Below, in pieces: positions 1-7,773 of a stretch of 64,000 bases of DNA. The notes under the pieces are model-generated. The model did no database searches, had not been told where the DNA came from, and saw only the letters and a list, made by a program, of their open reading frames with translations. Positions within the stretch are counted from its first letter, which is position 1, and each line of letters begins with the position of its first letter. The position numbers and the translations under genes are program-made. This stretch comes from Streptomyces sp. NBC_01428 (GTDB lineage Bacteria; Actinomycetota; Actinomycetes; Streptomycetales; Streptomycetaceae). The stretch lies in assembly GCF_036231965.1 (NCBI RefSeq), contig NZ_CP109499.1:7502001-7566000 (forward strand). The letters run 5' to 3'.

Positions 1-1097
1 AGGATGACGGTGATGCCGCCGAGGACACCGCCCGGGATCGCCGCCACCACCGCGCCGAACTTGGGGCAGAGGCCGAAGAGCAGGGCGAAGCCGGCGGCGG
101 CCCAGTAGGCGGCGGTGGAGTAGACGCGGGTCGCGGCCATCACGCCGATGTTCTCGGAGTACGTGGTGTTGGGCGGTCCGCCGACCGCGGTGGAGAGCAT
201 CGACGCGACGCCGTCCGCGGAGATGGCGGTCCCCAGCTTGTCGTCCAGCGGGTCGCCGGTCATCTCGCCGACGGCCTTGACGTGTCCGGCGTTCTCCGCG
301 ACGAGCGCGATGACGACCGGGAGGGCCACGAGGATCGCCGACCACTGGAACGTGGGCCCGTGGAACGTCGGGAGCCCGACCCAGTCGGCGTTCCCGACGG
401 CGGAGAGGTCGAGGCGCCAGTGGTCGGTGACCTTGCCGCTCGCGTCCATCGAGTGGATGCGGCCGAAGATCCGGTCGAAGACCCAGGAGATCACGTAGCC
501 GAAGACGAGGCCGAGGAAGATCGCGACACGTGACCAGAAGCCGCGCAGGCACACCACGGCCGCGCCGGTGACCAGCATGGTGAGCAGGGCCGTCCACTGG
601 TCCTGCGGCCAGTAGGTGGACGCGGTCACCGGCGCCAGGTTGAAACCGATCAGCATGACCACCGCGCCGGTCACGATCGGCGGCATCGCGGCGTGGATGA
701 TCCGCGCTCCGAAGCGCTGCACGGCGAGTCCCACCAGGAACAGCGCGACCCCGACCACGAAGACCGCACCGGTCACCGTCGCGCTGGTGCCGCCCTGCGC
801 GCGGATCACGGCGGCGACGCCCACGAAGGAGAGCGAGCAGCCCAGGTAGCTGGGCACCCGGCCGCGGGTGGCGAGCAGGAAGATGACCGTCGCCACGCCG
901 GACATCATGATCGCGAGGTTCGGGTCGAGTCCCATCAGGACGGGTGCCACGAACGACGCCCCGAACATGGCCACCACGTGCTGGGCGCCGAGCCCCAACG
1001 TGCGGGGCCAGGAGAGGCGTTCATCGGGGCGGACGACCGCTCCGGGGGCGGGAGTCCGCCCGTCGCCGTGCAGTTTCCAGCGCACGCCGAGGTCCAT
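1..1097 (-). CDS. Uracil/xanthine permease, NCS2 family (3' end cut by window edge)
   Basis: This is a membrane symporter of the NCS2/SLC23 family (UraA/PbuX type), which imports a nucleobase with protons. It reads leftward from an ATG at 1097 and runs off the window, so about 365 residues are visible of the usual 430-470. The N-terminus (MDLGVRWKLHGDG) is short and cytoplasmic, followed by a series of hydrophobic helices. Two family signatures are clear in the second half: AENAGHVKAVGEMTG and GPPNTTYSENIGVMA, the segments that form the substrate site in UraA. No clear Shine-Dalgarno sequence precedes the ATG. It is divergent from the secreted lyase-like gene at 1219. Uracil versus xanthine specificity cannot be decided from the sequence. 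Confidence 0.9.
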   Translation of the reverse strand, partial: MDLGVRWKLHGDGRTPAPGAVVRPDERLSWPRTLGLGAQHVVAMFGASFVAPVLMGLDPNLAIMMSGVATVIFLLATRGRVPSYLGCSLSFVGVAAVIRAQGGTSATVTGAVFVVGVALFLVGLAVQRFGARIIHAAMPPIVTGAVVMLIGFNLAPVTASTYWPQDQWTALLTMLVTGAAVVCLRGFWSRVAIFLGLVFGYVISWVFDRIFGRIHSMDASGKVTDHWRLDLSAVGNADWVGLPTFHGPTFQWSAILVALPVVIALVAENAGHVKAVGEMTGDPLDDKLGTAISADGVASMLSTAVGGPPNTTYSENIGVMAATRVYSTAAYWAAAGFALLFGLCPKFGAVVAAIPGGVLGGITVI

Positions 1098-1139
1098 GGT
1101 GAGGGTTCGCTTTCTCTGTACGTGAATCTGTCCGGACCA

Positions 1140-1198
1140 TTGTCAGGGGTAACCAGCGGCCCTACGCTCACACGGTCCTACTCATGAACGTCGTTCAT
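1140..1198 (+). promoter_or_regulatory. Promoter and downstream palindromic operator for the lyase-like gene
   Basis: A sigma-70-type promoter can be read as TTGTCA (1140-1145), a 17-bp spacer, and TACGCT (1163-1168). About 15 bp after the -10 box lies a perfect inverted repeat, ATGAACG-T-CGTTCAT (1184-1198). It would fall just downstream of the transcription start, a classic repressor position. No regulator gene lies beside it, so the protein that binds it is unknown. Promoter boxes are read by eye. Confidence 0.5.
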
Positions 1199-1218
1199 AT
1201 GTCTGATCGGAGTGTTCT

Positions 1219-2520
1219 GTGAGTGCACGTTCCCGACTGGGCCTGCTCGCGGCCGCCGCCGTCGCGCTCGCGTCCGTCGTCGTCCCCACGGCGTCCGCGG
1301 CACCCTCGGCGTCCGAGGCGCCCTCGGTGTCCGCCCACGCGGTGCCGCCCGTGCCGAGAACCGCCGTCCTCGACGGTCACCGCCTTCAGCTGACCCGGAT
1401 CCGCCTCGACCACGGCGACCGCCGACTCGGCCGTTCGCTGCGGGACTTGACCACCCGCGCCGACACCTGGCTGGACCAGGGGCCCTGGACGGTGGTCGAC
1501 AAGCCGAAGCCCGCGCCCGGCGGCGACGTCCACGACTACCTGAGCCAGGCGCCCTATTGGTGGCCCTCGCAGCCCGCCACCGCCGACAACCCGTGGGGCT
1601 GCCCCTACGTCCAGCGCGACGGGCAGCGGAACCCCGAGGTCGACACCGGAACCGACCGCCAGGACGTCGAGAAGGTCTTCGACTCCACGTACGACCTCGC
1701 GCTCGCCTGGTACTACACCGGACGACGGCAGTACGCCGAGAAGGCCTCCGAGGTCCTGCGCACCTGGTTCCTCGACCCGGCGACCCGGATGAACCCGAAC
1801 CTGGACCACGGCCAGTTCATCCCCTGCAAGTACGACGGCCGCGCCATCGGCATCATCGACTTCTCGCAGTCCTACACCAGTGTCCTCGACGCGATCGCCC
1901 TGCTCGACACCGGGGCGCCCGGCTGGTCCCGGCGCGACCGCGCGGCGATGCTCGACTGGAACACCGGCTTCCGCGACTGGCTGGCGGACGGCGCCTTCGG
2001 CAAGGAGGAGGGCGCCGCGCAGAACAACCACGGCACCTTCTACGACATGCAGCTCGCCGCCCTCGCGTACGCCACCGGCGACACCGGCCTCGCCCGGCGG
2101 ACCGTCCTCGCCGCCCGGACCCTGCGGATCGCCCCGCAGATCGCCGCCGACGGCAGCCAGCCCCAGGAACTCGCCCGCACCCGCAGCTGGCACTACTCGA
2201 CCTTCGACCTCGTGGCCTACACCCGGCTCGCGGCCATCGGCCGGCACGTCGGCGTGGACCTCTGGTCGTACCGGGGGCCGGACGGGCAGAGCCTGTTCAA
2301 GGCCGTGGACTACCTGCTGCCCGCGGCGACCGGCGCCGAGCCGTGGCCGCATCCCGAGCTGGAGTTCCACCGCTTCGCGGCGAGCGACGTCGTACACGCG
2401 GCGGCCGACGCGGGGGACCGGGCGGCGCGTGCGGCCGTCCCACGGCTCGAAACCCCGCCCGGAGGCGACCTCTGGGCCCTGCGCCCGGCCGCCGAACAGC
2501 TCGACTCGATCGCCGGCTGA
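1219..2520 (+). CDS. Secreted alginate-lyase-like protein
   Basis: Predicted exported polysaccharide lyase of the alginate lyase superfamily (alpha/alpha toroid, PL5-like), 433 residues. The GTG start at 1219 has a CGGAG ribosome site a few bases upstream. Residues 1-28 form a Sec signal peptide with a hydrophobic core and an Ala-rich cleavage region. Family signatures are GDVHDYLSQAPYWWP near residue 100, NNHGTFYD near 269, which in PL5 enzymes carries the catalytic Asn-His pair, and ARTRSWHYS near 320. The substrate need not be alginate, because actinobacterial members are poorly characterised. The gene stands alone, with its own promoter and a palindromic operator in the leader, so induction by a sugar is plausible. 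Confidence 0.8.
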   Translation: MSARSRLGLLAAAAVALASVVVPTASAAPSASEAPSVSAHAVPPVPRTAVLDGHRLQLTRIRLDHGDRRLGRSLRDLTTRADTWLDQGPWTVVDKPKPAPGGDVHDYLSQAPYWWPSQPATADNPWGCPYVQRDGQRNPEVDTGTDRQDVEKVFDSTYDLALAWYYTGRRQYAEKASEVLRTWFLDPATRMNPNLDHGQFIPCKYDGRAIGIIDFSQSYTSVLDAIALLDTGAPGWSRRDRAAMLDWNTGFRDWLADGAFGKEEGAAQNNHGTFYDMQLAALAYATGDTGLARRTVLAARTLRIAPQIAADGSQPQELARTRSWHYSTFDLVAYTRLAAIGRHVGVDLWSYRGPDGQSLFKAVDYLLPAATGAEPWPHPELEFHRFAASDVVHAAADAGDRAARAAVPRLETPPGGDLWALRPAAEQLDSIAG

Positions 2521-2582
2521 TCCCGCACCGGGGGGACCTCTGAGCGTTTGCTTAGGATGGGACACGTTTTCGGCCAGAGGAT

Positions 2583-2622
2583 GCCGCACGGAGGGGTCCG
2601 GACCGGACCCGGTCCGTGCGGC
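2583..2622 (+). other. Perfect 10-bp hairpin between the lyase and thioesterase genes
   Basis: GCCGCACGGA (2583-2592) pairs perfectly with TCCGTGCGGC (2613-2622) around a 20-base loop that is itself partly self-complementary. It lies 62 bp after the lyase stop and 61 bp before the thioesterase start. It could terminate the first gene, although a TAGGAT -10-like box at 2553-2558 would place it inside the leader of the second. Confidence 0.5.
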
Positions 2623-2683
2623 GTCCGCACCCGGCCGTCCCGCCCGAACGCCGCACGACAGCACCCTCAGGAGAGTCCCGCCC

Positions 2684-3142
2684 GTGACCGCCGAAGCCCC
2701 CGCCGCACCCGTACTCACCCACGGCCGGCTGCTGCCCGTCGCCGTGCACTTCGACGACCTCGACGCGCTCGGCCTGCTGCACAACGCCCGCTACCCGGTC
2801 ATGGTCGAGCGCGCCTGGACCGCGCTCTGGAGCGAGCTCGGCTTCGGCTTCGACGGCGACTGGGAGGCGGCGGGCGACGCCTGCAACGCGGTCAAGGAAC
2901 TGCGGATCACCTACGACGCCCCGGTCGGTCGCCCCGGGGCGTACGCCGTCCACCTGTGGCTGGAACGACTCGGTACCACCGGACTCACGTACGGCTTCCG
3001 CTTCTGCTCGGACGACGGCGCCGTGACCTACGCCCACGGCACCCGTGTCCTCGTCCGGCTGGACGCGACGACGCTGCGCCCCACGGCGTGGAGCGAGTCC
3101 TTCAGGAGCGCGGGCCGGGGACTGCTGCGCTCGGCGGACTGA
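2684..3142 (+). CDS. Acyl-CoA thioesterase, hotdog fold (4HBT/YbgC type)
   Basis: A 152-residue single-domain hotdog thioesterase that would hydrolyse an acyl-CoA or acyl-carrier thioester in the cytoplasm. The motif VHFDDLDALGLLHNARY near residues 20-36 matches the D-x-x-x-x-G-x-x-x-N active-site segment of the 4-hydroxybenzoyl-CoA thioesterase family. The rest follows the family layout, with the strand VKELRITYDAPV after the long helix. The GTG at 2684 was chosen because CAGGAGA lies 10 bases upstream and homologues begin at about this distance from the motif. The last 41 bp overlap the 3' end of the convergent MFS gene. The natural substrate is unknown. Confidence 0.85.
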   Translation: MTAEAPAAPVLTHGRLLPVAVHFDDLDALGLLHNARYPVMVERAWTALWSELGFGFDGDWEAAGDACNAVKELRITYDAPVGRPGAYAVHLWLERLGTTGLTYGFRFCSDDGAVTYAHGTRVLVRLDATTLRPTAWSESFRSAGRGLLRSAD

Positions 3143-4313
3143 CCTTCGGGCGGTCGCGGTCGCCCGCGCGCAGCACGCCGGCCAGCACGGTGAGCCCGCA
3201 GACCAGCACGGTGACCAGCGTGAACGACACGACCAGGCTCGTCGCCTGCGCCACCGAGCCGATCAGACTCGGCGCGACGAGCCCCGAGGTGTACGTGATG
3301 GTCGCGACACCCGCGATCGCCTGGCTCGGGTTGGGGCCGCTGTGTCCGGCCGCCGCGAAGCAGAGGGGGACGACGACCGCGATGCCGAGACCGAGCAGCG
3401 CGAAGCCGCCCATCGCCGGCGCCGGACTGTCCGCCACGACGAGCAGTACGCCGCCCAGCGCGGCGAGGACACCGCCGGCCCGCACGGTCCGTACCGCGCC
3501 GAGGCGGTTCACCACGGTGTCGCCGACCAGCCGGGCCACCGCCATCGTCAGCATGAAACCGGTGGTCGTCGCGGCCGCGAGACCGGCCGAACTGCCCATC
3601 TGGTCGCGCAGGTAGACCGCCGACCAGTCCAGGCTCGCGCCCTCCGCGAACACCGCGCAGAAGCCGACCGCGCCGATCAGCAGCGCCGACCGCGGCGGCA
3701 GCGCGAACCGCGGGGGCGGCTCCTCGTCCTCGGTGGGCTTCAGGTCGAGCACCCAGTGGCAGGCGATCAGCCCGAGGACCGTGAGGGTCGCCGCCGCCAC
3801 CGCGTGATGCACCCGCGCGTCCGAGCCCAGATGGGCGGCGAGCGTGCCGGCCGCCGAGCCGACCAGGGCACCGGCGCTCCACATGCCGTGCAGCCCCGAC
3901 ATGATCGACTTGTCGAGCCGTTGTTCGACCTCGACCCCCAGCGCGTTCATGGCGACGTCCGCCATGCCCGCCGTCGCGCCGTACACGAACATCGCGACGC
4001 ACAGGGTGAGCAGGTTCGGCGCGACGGACGGGAGGATCAGCGCCAGTGTCCACAGGGCCAGCAGGCCGCGCAGCGCCGTCCTGCTCCCGAAGTGATGGGT
4101 GATCCGCCCGGCCAGCGGCATCGAGCAGGAGGCGCCGAGGGCCGTGAAGGCGAGGGCGAAGCCCAGCTGCCCCGCGCTGACGGAGGCATGGTCCTGGATC
4201 CACGGCACCCGGGTCGCGAACGATCCGGTGACGGCTCCGTGCACGGCGAACACGGCCGCCACGGCGTACCGCGCGCGCTTCACCGTGCGCCGGTCGTACA
4301 GCACTTCACTCAT
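3102..4313 (-). CDS. MFS transporter (YbjJ/FucP-like)
   Basis: A 403-residue major facilitator protein with about 12 hydrophobic helices, starting at ATG 4313. Helix 1 ends in GSFATRVPWIQDHASVSAG, a pattern typical of the YbjJ-like group, and the loop after helix 2 reads AGRITHHFGSRTALR, the MFS motif A. It is divergent from a ROK-family regulator, with a perfect 8-bp inverted repeat in the gap. The simplest reading is that the ROK protein controls this transporter, so a sugar or sugar derivative is the likely substrate. The 3' end overlaps the convergent thioesterase gene by 41 bp. Confidence 0.88.
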   Translation of the reverse strand: MSEVLYDRRTVKRARYAVAAVFAVHGAVTGSFATRVPWIQDHASVSAGQLGFALAFTALGASCSMPLAGRITHHFGSRTALRGLLALWTLALILPSVAPNLLTLCVAMFVYGATAGMADVAMNALGVEVEQRLDKSIMSGLHGMWSAGALVGSAAGTLAAHLGSDARVHHAVAAATLTVLGLIACHWVLDLKPTEDEEPPPRFALPPRSALLIGAVGFCAVFAEGASLDWSAVYLRDQMGSSAGLAAATTTGFMLTMAVARLVGDTVVNRLGAVRTVRAGGVLAALGGVLLVVADSPAPAMGGFALLGLGIAVVVPLCFAAAGHSGPNPSQAIAGVATITYTSGLVAPSLIGSVAQATSLVVSFTLVTVLVCGLTVLAGVLRAGDRDRPKVSPPSAAVPGPRS

Positions 4314-4360
4314 GTTCGGGCCCCTCCCCGGCTCGCACTTCTCCGCTCTGCCGCCGTAAA

Positions 4361-4383
4361 CTATCAGGAACCCTGCCTGATAG
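4361..4383. promoter_or_regulatory. Inverted repeat operator between MFS and ROK genes
   Basis: CTATCAGG (4361-4368) and CCTGATAG (4376-4383) form a perfect 8-bp inverted repeat with a 7-base spacer. It sits in the 130-bp gap between the divergent MFS and ROK genes, in an AT-richer patch. A half-site spacing of about 15 bp suits a dimeric winged-helix regulator. The ROK protein encoded at 4444 is the obvious candidate, but binding is inferred from position only. Confidence 0.6.
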
Positions 4384-4443
4384 ATAGACGATTGTTCGCC
4401 GCCCCGTCCGGGGCGGTCCCGCCGATCTGGGAGGATTCCCGGC

Positions 4444-5679
4444 ATGCCCGCATCCCCGAGCACCGCCCGGGCCATCAACGACCGGCTCGCCCTGCGCCTT
4501 CTGCAGCAGGAAGGCCCTTTGACGGCAAGCCGGCTGAAACAACTCACCGGACTGTCCCGGCCCACCGTCGCCGACCTCGTCGAACGCCTCACGGACTCCG
4601 GTCTCATCACGGTCGTCGGGGAGTCGGGGGAGCAGCGGCGCGGCCCGAACGCCCGGGTGTACGGGATCGTCGCGGACCGCGCGCACCTGGCCGCGCTGGA
4701 CATCCGCACCGAGGGCGTCTCCGTGGTCGTCTCCGACCTGCTCGGCGACGTCCTGGCCGAGGCGTCCGTGCCCATCGGCGGCGACACGGGCACCGGTCCG
4801 GCGGTGGAACAGGCGGTCGCGCTGGTCGAACGGGCGGCAAAGGAGGCGGGAGCGCTCGGCGCCGCGCCCCCGCCCGAACTCGTCCGGGGCTGGGGCCGGT
4901 TGCACACCGTCGGCGTCGGCGCGCCCGGACTGATCGACCCCGCCACCGGCGAACTCCGGGACTCCTCGGGCCTGCCCGCATGGCATCGCAGCCTGGTCGC
5001 CGCCCTCCAGGAACGGCTGCCCGAGGCCCGCGTCCTCGTCGAGAACGAGACCAACCTCGCCGCCCTCGCCGAACAGCGCGACGGTGTCGCGCGCGACCGC
5101 GACACCTTCGTCCTGCTCTGGCTCGGCCACGGCACCGGCGCCGCCGTCGTCCTCGACGGCGCCCTGCGCCGCGGTGCCTCCGGAGGCACCGGCGAGATCG
5201 GCTTCCTGCCCGTCCCGGGAACCACCACCCTCCCCTCGGCGACCGACTGCGAGGGCGGCTTCCACTCCCTCGCCGGTGCCGTGGCGGTCGCGGCCCTCGC
5301 CGCGGAACTCGGCGTCGCGGCGGAGCCGGAAGGCCACGAACCGCACGCCGCCGCGCTCGTACGCCGGGCGGTGGCCGCCGGTCCCGACTCCCCGGAGGCG
5401 ACGGCCTTCCTCGACGCGCTCGCCGACCGCCTCGCCATCGGCGCCGCCTCCGTCATCGCCGTCCTGGACCCCGGCTGCGTGGTCCTCGGCGGCGAGGTCG
5501 GCCAGGCCGGCGGGACCGTTCTCGCCGAGCGGGTCGAGCGGCGGCTCGTCCGGATGTCGCCGCTGCCGACGGAGGTGCGCGCGAGCACGCTGGGCGGCCG
5601 CGCGGTGCTGCGGGGCGCCCTGCTGACCGCCCGCGACGGCGCCCAGGACGAACTGTTCGCACCGCCTCCGGGGCGGTAG
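4444..5679 (+). CDS. ROK-family transcriptional regulator
   Basis: A 411-residue sugar-responsive regulator of the ROK family (NagC/XylR type). Residues 14-60 are a winged helix-turn-helix (ASRLKQLTGLSRPTVADLVERL). The rest is an ASKHA sugar-kinase-like domain, with a nucleotide-loop-like segment at ALDIRTEGVSVVV and the ROK segment GHGTGAAVVLDGALRRGASG. The sugar-site segment VENETNLAALAEQ is present. The usual zinc motif C-x-C-G-x2-G-C-x-E is absent: the corresponding region reads ATDCEGGFHSLAG, with a single cysteine. It is therefore unlikely to be an active kinase. It probably represses the divergent MFS gene and itself through the repeat at 4361-4383. Confidence 0.88.
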   Translation: MPASPSTARAINDRLALRLLQQEGPLTASRLKQLTGLSRPTVADLVERLTDSGLITVVGESGEQRRGPNARVYGIVADRAHLAALDIRTEGVSVVVSDLLGDVLAEASVPIGGDTGTGPAVEQAVALVERAAKEAGALGAAPPPELVRGWGRLHTVGVGAPGLIDPATGELRDSSGLPAWHRSLVAALQERLPEARVLVENETNLAALAEQRDGVARDRDTFVLLWLGHGTGAAVVLDGALRRGASGGTGEIGFLPVPGTTTLPSATDCEGGFHSLAGAVAVAALAAELGVAAEPEGHEPHAAALVRRAVAAGPDSPEATAFLDALADRLAIGAASVIAVLDPGCVVLGGEVGQAGGTVLAERVERRLVRMSPLPTEVRASTLGGRAVLRGALLTARDGAQDELFAPPPGR

Positions 5680-5700
5680 GCCCCTCCCGGACCTCCGGGT

Positions 5701-6450
5701 TCACCGGGCCGTCGGGTACCGCACCTTCAGGTAGTCCTCGAACGTTCCCTTGCCCACGGCGTGTTCCGGGGTGAGGTGGTGGCCGTCCCGGAAGGCGCGG
5801 TAGGCGCCGCCCCAGAGGCGTACGTCGATGACGGGACGCCGTTTTCCAGTGGCGCGGAGGTGGGCGGCGGCCAGCGAAGGGAACGTCCGCACCTCGGGCC
5901 CGCCCAGGTCCGCGACACGCCCGGCGGGCGCTCCGGCCGCCAGTTCCGCCAGCCGGTCGGCGACCTCGGTGACCTCGATCGGCTGGTCGGACGCGCCGGC
6001 CGGAAGGAACAGCAGCGGCGGCTTGGCGAGTCCGGTGAGGACCTGGTCGACCAGCTCGTGGAACTGCGTGGCGCGCAGGATCGTCCACCCGAGCCCCGAC
6101 TCCTCGATCTGCCGCTCGACCGCCAGCTTGGCCTTGTAGTAACCCATCGGCACGGCGTCGACGCCGACGATCGAGATGTAGAGCAGATGAGGGACGGCGG
6201 CCCGTCGCGCCGCCGCGACGAGATGCCCGGCCGCCCGTTCGTCGCCGCCCCGCGGGCTCGACGCGCAGTGCACGATCGCGTCCACCCCGGAGACGGCGGC
6301 GTCCAGCGCGCCGCCTCCCTCCCGCAGATCGACGGCGTACGGCTGCGTGTGCCGGCTGAGCACCCGCACCGCGTGGCCGTCCGCCCGCAGCCGCTCGCAG
6401 ACGTGCCGGCCCAGGGTTCCGGTCCCGCCGGTCACCAGGATCGTGGTCAT
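5701..6450 (-). CDS. NAD(P)-binding NmrA-like oxidoreductase/epimerase (ECF41 target)
   Basis: A 249-residue atypical short-chain dehydrogenase fold protein. The N-terminal VTGGTGTLGRHV is the Rossmann glycine motif, and YYKAKLAVERQIEESG supplies the Y-x3-K pair. The C-terminal half matches NmrA-like NAD(P)-binding proteins. The ATG at 6450 has GAAAGGGG about 10 bases upstream. It lies just downstream of an ECF41 sigma gene on the same strand. Genes for a carboxymuconolactone decarboxylase, oxidoreductase or epimerase (COE) are the known partners and sole targets of ECF41 factors, and a matching promoter stands upstream at 6508-6534. The substrate is unknown. The 3' end is 21 bp from the convergent ROK gene. 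Confidence 0.85.
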   Translation of the reverse strand: MTTILVTGGTGTLGRHVCERLRADGHAVRVLSRHTQPYAVDLREGGGALDAAVSGVDAIVHCASSPRGGDERAAGHLVAAARRAAVPHLLYISIVGVDAVPMGYYKAKLAVERQIEESGLGWTILRATQFHELVDQVLTGLAKPPLLFLPAGASDQPIEVTEVADRLAELAAGAPAGRVADLGGPEVRTFPSLAAAHLRATGKRRPVIDVRLWGGAYRAFRDGHHLTPEHAVGKGTFEDYLKVRYPTAR

Positions 6451-6507
6451 GCCGTTCAGCCCCTTTCGACGCGGGACGCTCCGGTGCGGAGCCTCCTCGT
6501 CAGTTGA

Positions 6508-6534
6508 GACCGGACAGCCCGCCCGAATGTGACA
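6508..6534 (-). promoter_or_regulatory. ECF41-type promoter for the NmrA-like gene
   Basis: On the minus strand TGTCACA (6534-6528) is followed after exactly 16 bp by GGTC (6511-6508). The published ECF41 promoter is TGTCACA with CGTC at a 16-18 bp spacing, so only one base differs. The predicted start lies near 6500, giving a leader of about 50 bases before the ATG at 6450. The sigma factor that would read it is encoded next door. Confidence 0.6.
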
Positions 6535-6641
6535 CCGAGCCGTCCCCGGTCGTCTCCGGGCACCGGCCCACGAGCACCCGTCGCGCCGACCGACACGCCC
6601 GGGCGTCAGGACGGTGACGGTGGCGGTGAGGGCCGCAGCGC

Positions 6642-7583
6642 TCAGGAGCCGTCCCGGACCGTTGCCAGCTGGCGCCCCACGAACTCCAGTTTGTCGGGGT
6701 TCAGGACCGCCCGCACCCCCGTGAACACGCCGTCGCGCATCTCGAACGCCACCACCCCGATGAGTGGGCCGGCCGCGGAGCCGGCCGGGGAGCCTTCGTC
6801 CGCGCCTCCGGGGCCGCGCGCGACCAGACCGGCGCCGCCGTTGACCTCGACGACCGACAGCCGGACGCCGTCCGCCGCGGACCGGCCGAGGAGACCCGCC
6901 AGGAGACGCAGCACCTTGTCGCGTCCCTCGACGGGCCGCCGCGCGGCGGAGACCTTGCCGCCGCCGTCGGACCACCAGACGACCTCGGCGGCGAACAGCC
7001 GCTCCAGACCCGCGAGGTCGCCCTCACGGGCGGCGGTGAGGAACGAGGCGACGAGCTTCGCCTGCTGATCCGGAGGCGGCTGGAAGCGGGCCTCGGGCGC
7101 GGCGATCCGCTGGACCGCCCGCCGGTACAGCTGGCGGCAGTTGGTCTCGCTCAGCTCCAGGACCCCCGCGATCTCCCGGTGGCCGTACGCGAACGCCTCA
7201 CGCAGGACGTAGACGGCCCGTTCGGTGGGGGTGAGCCGTTCCAGGAGGACCAGCAGGGCCAGCGACACGGCGTCCCGCTGCTCCGCCGACTCCAGCGGCC
7301 CGAGCGTGCCGTCCGCGGTGACCACCGGCTCCGGCAGCCAGGATCCCGGGTACCGCTCCCGTCGGGCACGGGCGGAGGTGAGCCGGTTGAGACAGAGATT
7401 GGTGACGACCTTGGCGAGCCAGGCACCCGGCCGGGCGATCCCCGGCCGGTCGGCCTCGCTGAAGCGCAGATAGGCGTCCTGCACGGCGTCCTCCGCGTCG
7501 GCTGCGGACCCGAGCAGGCGGTAGGCGAGCCCGAACAGCCGGGGGCGGTGGACCTCGAACTCGTCGGCGGGGCTGGTCGTCAC
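6642..7583 (-). CDS. sigJ: ECF41-group RNA polymerase sigma factor (SigJ-like)
   Basis: A 313-residue extracytoplasmic-function sigma factor with a fused C-terminal SnoaL-like domain. Region 2 (LAYRLLGSAADAEDAVQDAY) spans about residues 10-75, and region 4 (LTPTERAVYVLREAFAYGHR) about 112-170. The C-terminal domain carries the two ECF41 landmarks: DGGGKV near residue 207 and NPDKL at about 295. These help hold the factor in check without a separate anti-sigma protein. A low-complexity insert rich in Gly, Ala and Pro interrupts that domain near residue 260. The GTG at 7583 follows GGGAGG at good spacing. Upstream in-frame codons are ignored because they cross a promoter resembling that of chitinase genes, about 190 bp before the start. 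Confidence 0.88.
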   Translation of the reverse strand: MTTSPADEFEVHRPRLFGLAYRLLGSAADAEDAVQDAYLRFSEADRPGIARPGAWLAKVVTNLCLNRLTSARARRERYPGSWLPEPVVTADGTLGPLESAEQRDAVSLALLVLLERLTPTERAVYVLREAFAYGHREIAGVLELSETNCRQLYRRAVQRIAAPEARFQPPPDQQAKLVASFLTAAREGDLAGLERLFAAEVVWWSDGGGKVSAARRPVEGRDKVLRLLAGLLGRSAADGVRLSVVEVNGGAGLVARGPGGADEGSPAGSAAGPLIGVVAFEMRDGVFTGVRAVLNPDKLEFVGRQLATVRDGS

Positions 7584-7686
7584 GCCGTCAGCCTCCCAGA
7601 GGCCGGACCGCGGCAGCGGGGGAGGTGCGGCCAGGAGTGGTGGGAAGGGGCGGTCGCGCCCGAGCCCACCGTGCCGGTTGGGGAGA

Positions 7687-7725
7687 CCCGGCGGCGGGGC
7701 AAGGGCCTTCGTCACCGCCGCCGGG
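7687..7725 (-). terminator. GC-rich hairpin in the sigma-factor leader, terminator or attenuator
   Basis: CCCGGCGGCG (7687-7696) and CGCCGCCGGG (7716-7725) form a perfect 10-bp stem with a 19-base loop. In the leftward direction it lies about 45-80 bases after the predicted start of the chitinase-type promoter and 104 bp before the sigma-factor start codon. There is no T-run, which is common for Streptomyces terminators. It could end a short transcript, attenuate the sigma gene, or be the old terminator of a lost gene. Confidence 0.5.
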
Positions 7726-7773
7726 TCGATCGTGGGGGACCGGCGCTGGTTGATCACGCAGTCTTGGTCGAGG

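Noticed and set aside
3045..5774. A 909-codon plus-strand open frame, and similar very long frames at 36871-39072, 39032-42154 and 59638-62325
   Set aside because: They are antisense or out-of-frame readings of real genes, kept open by high GC. Their translations are Arg/Pro/Gly-rich without domains, and the overlapping frames contain recognisable proteins.
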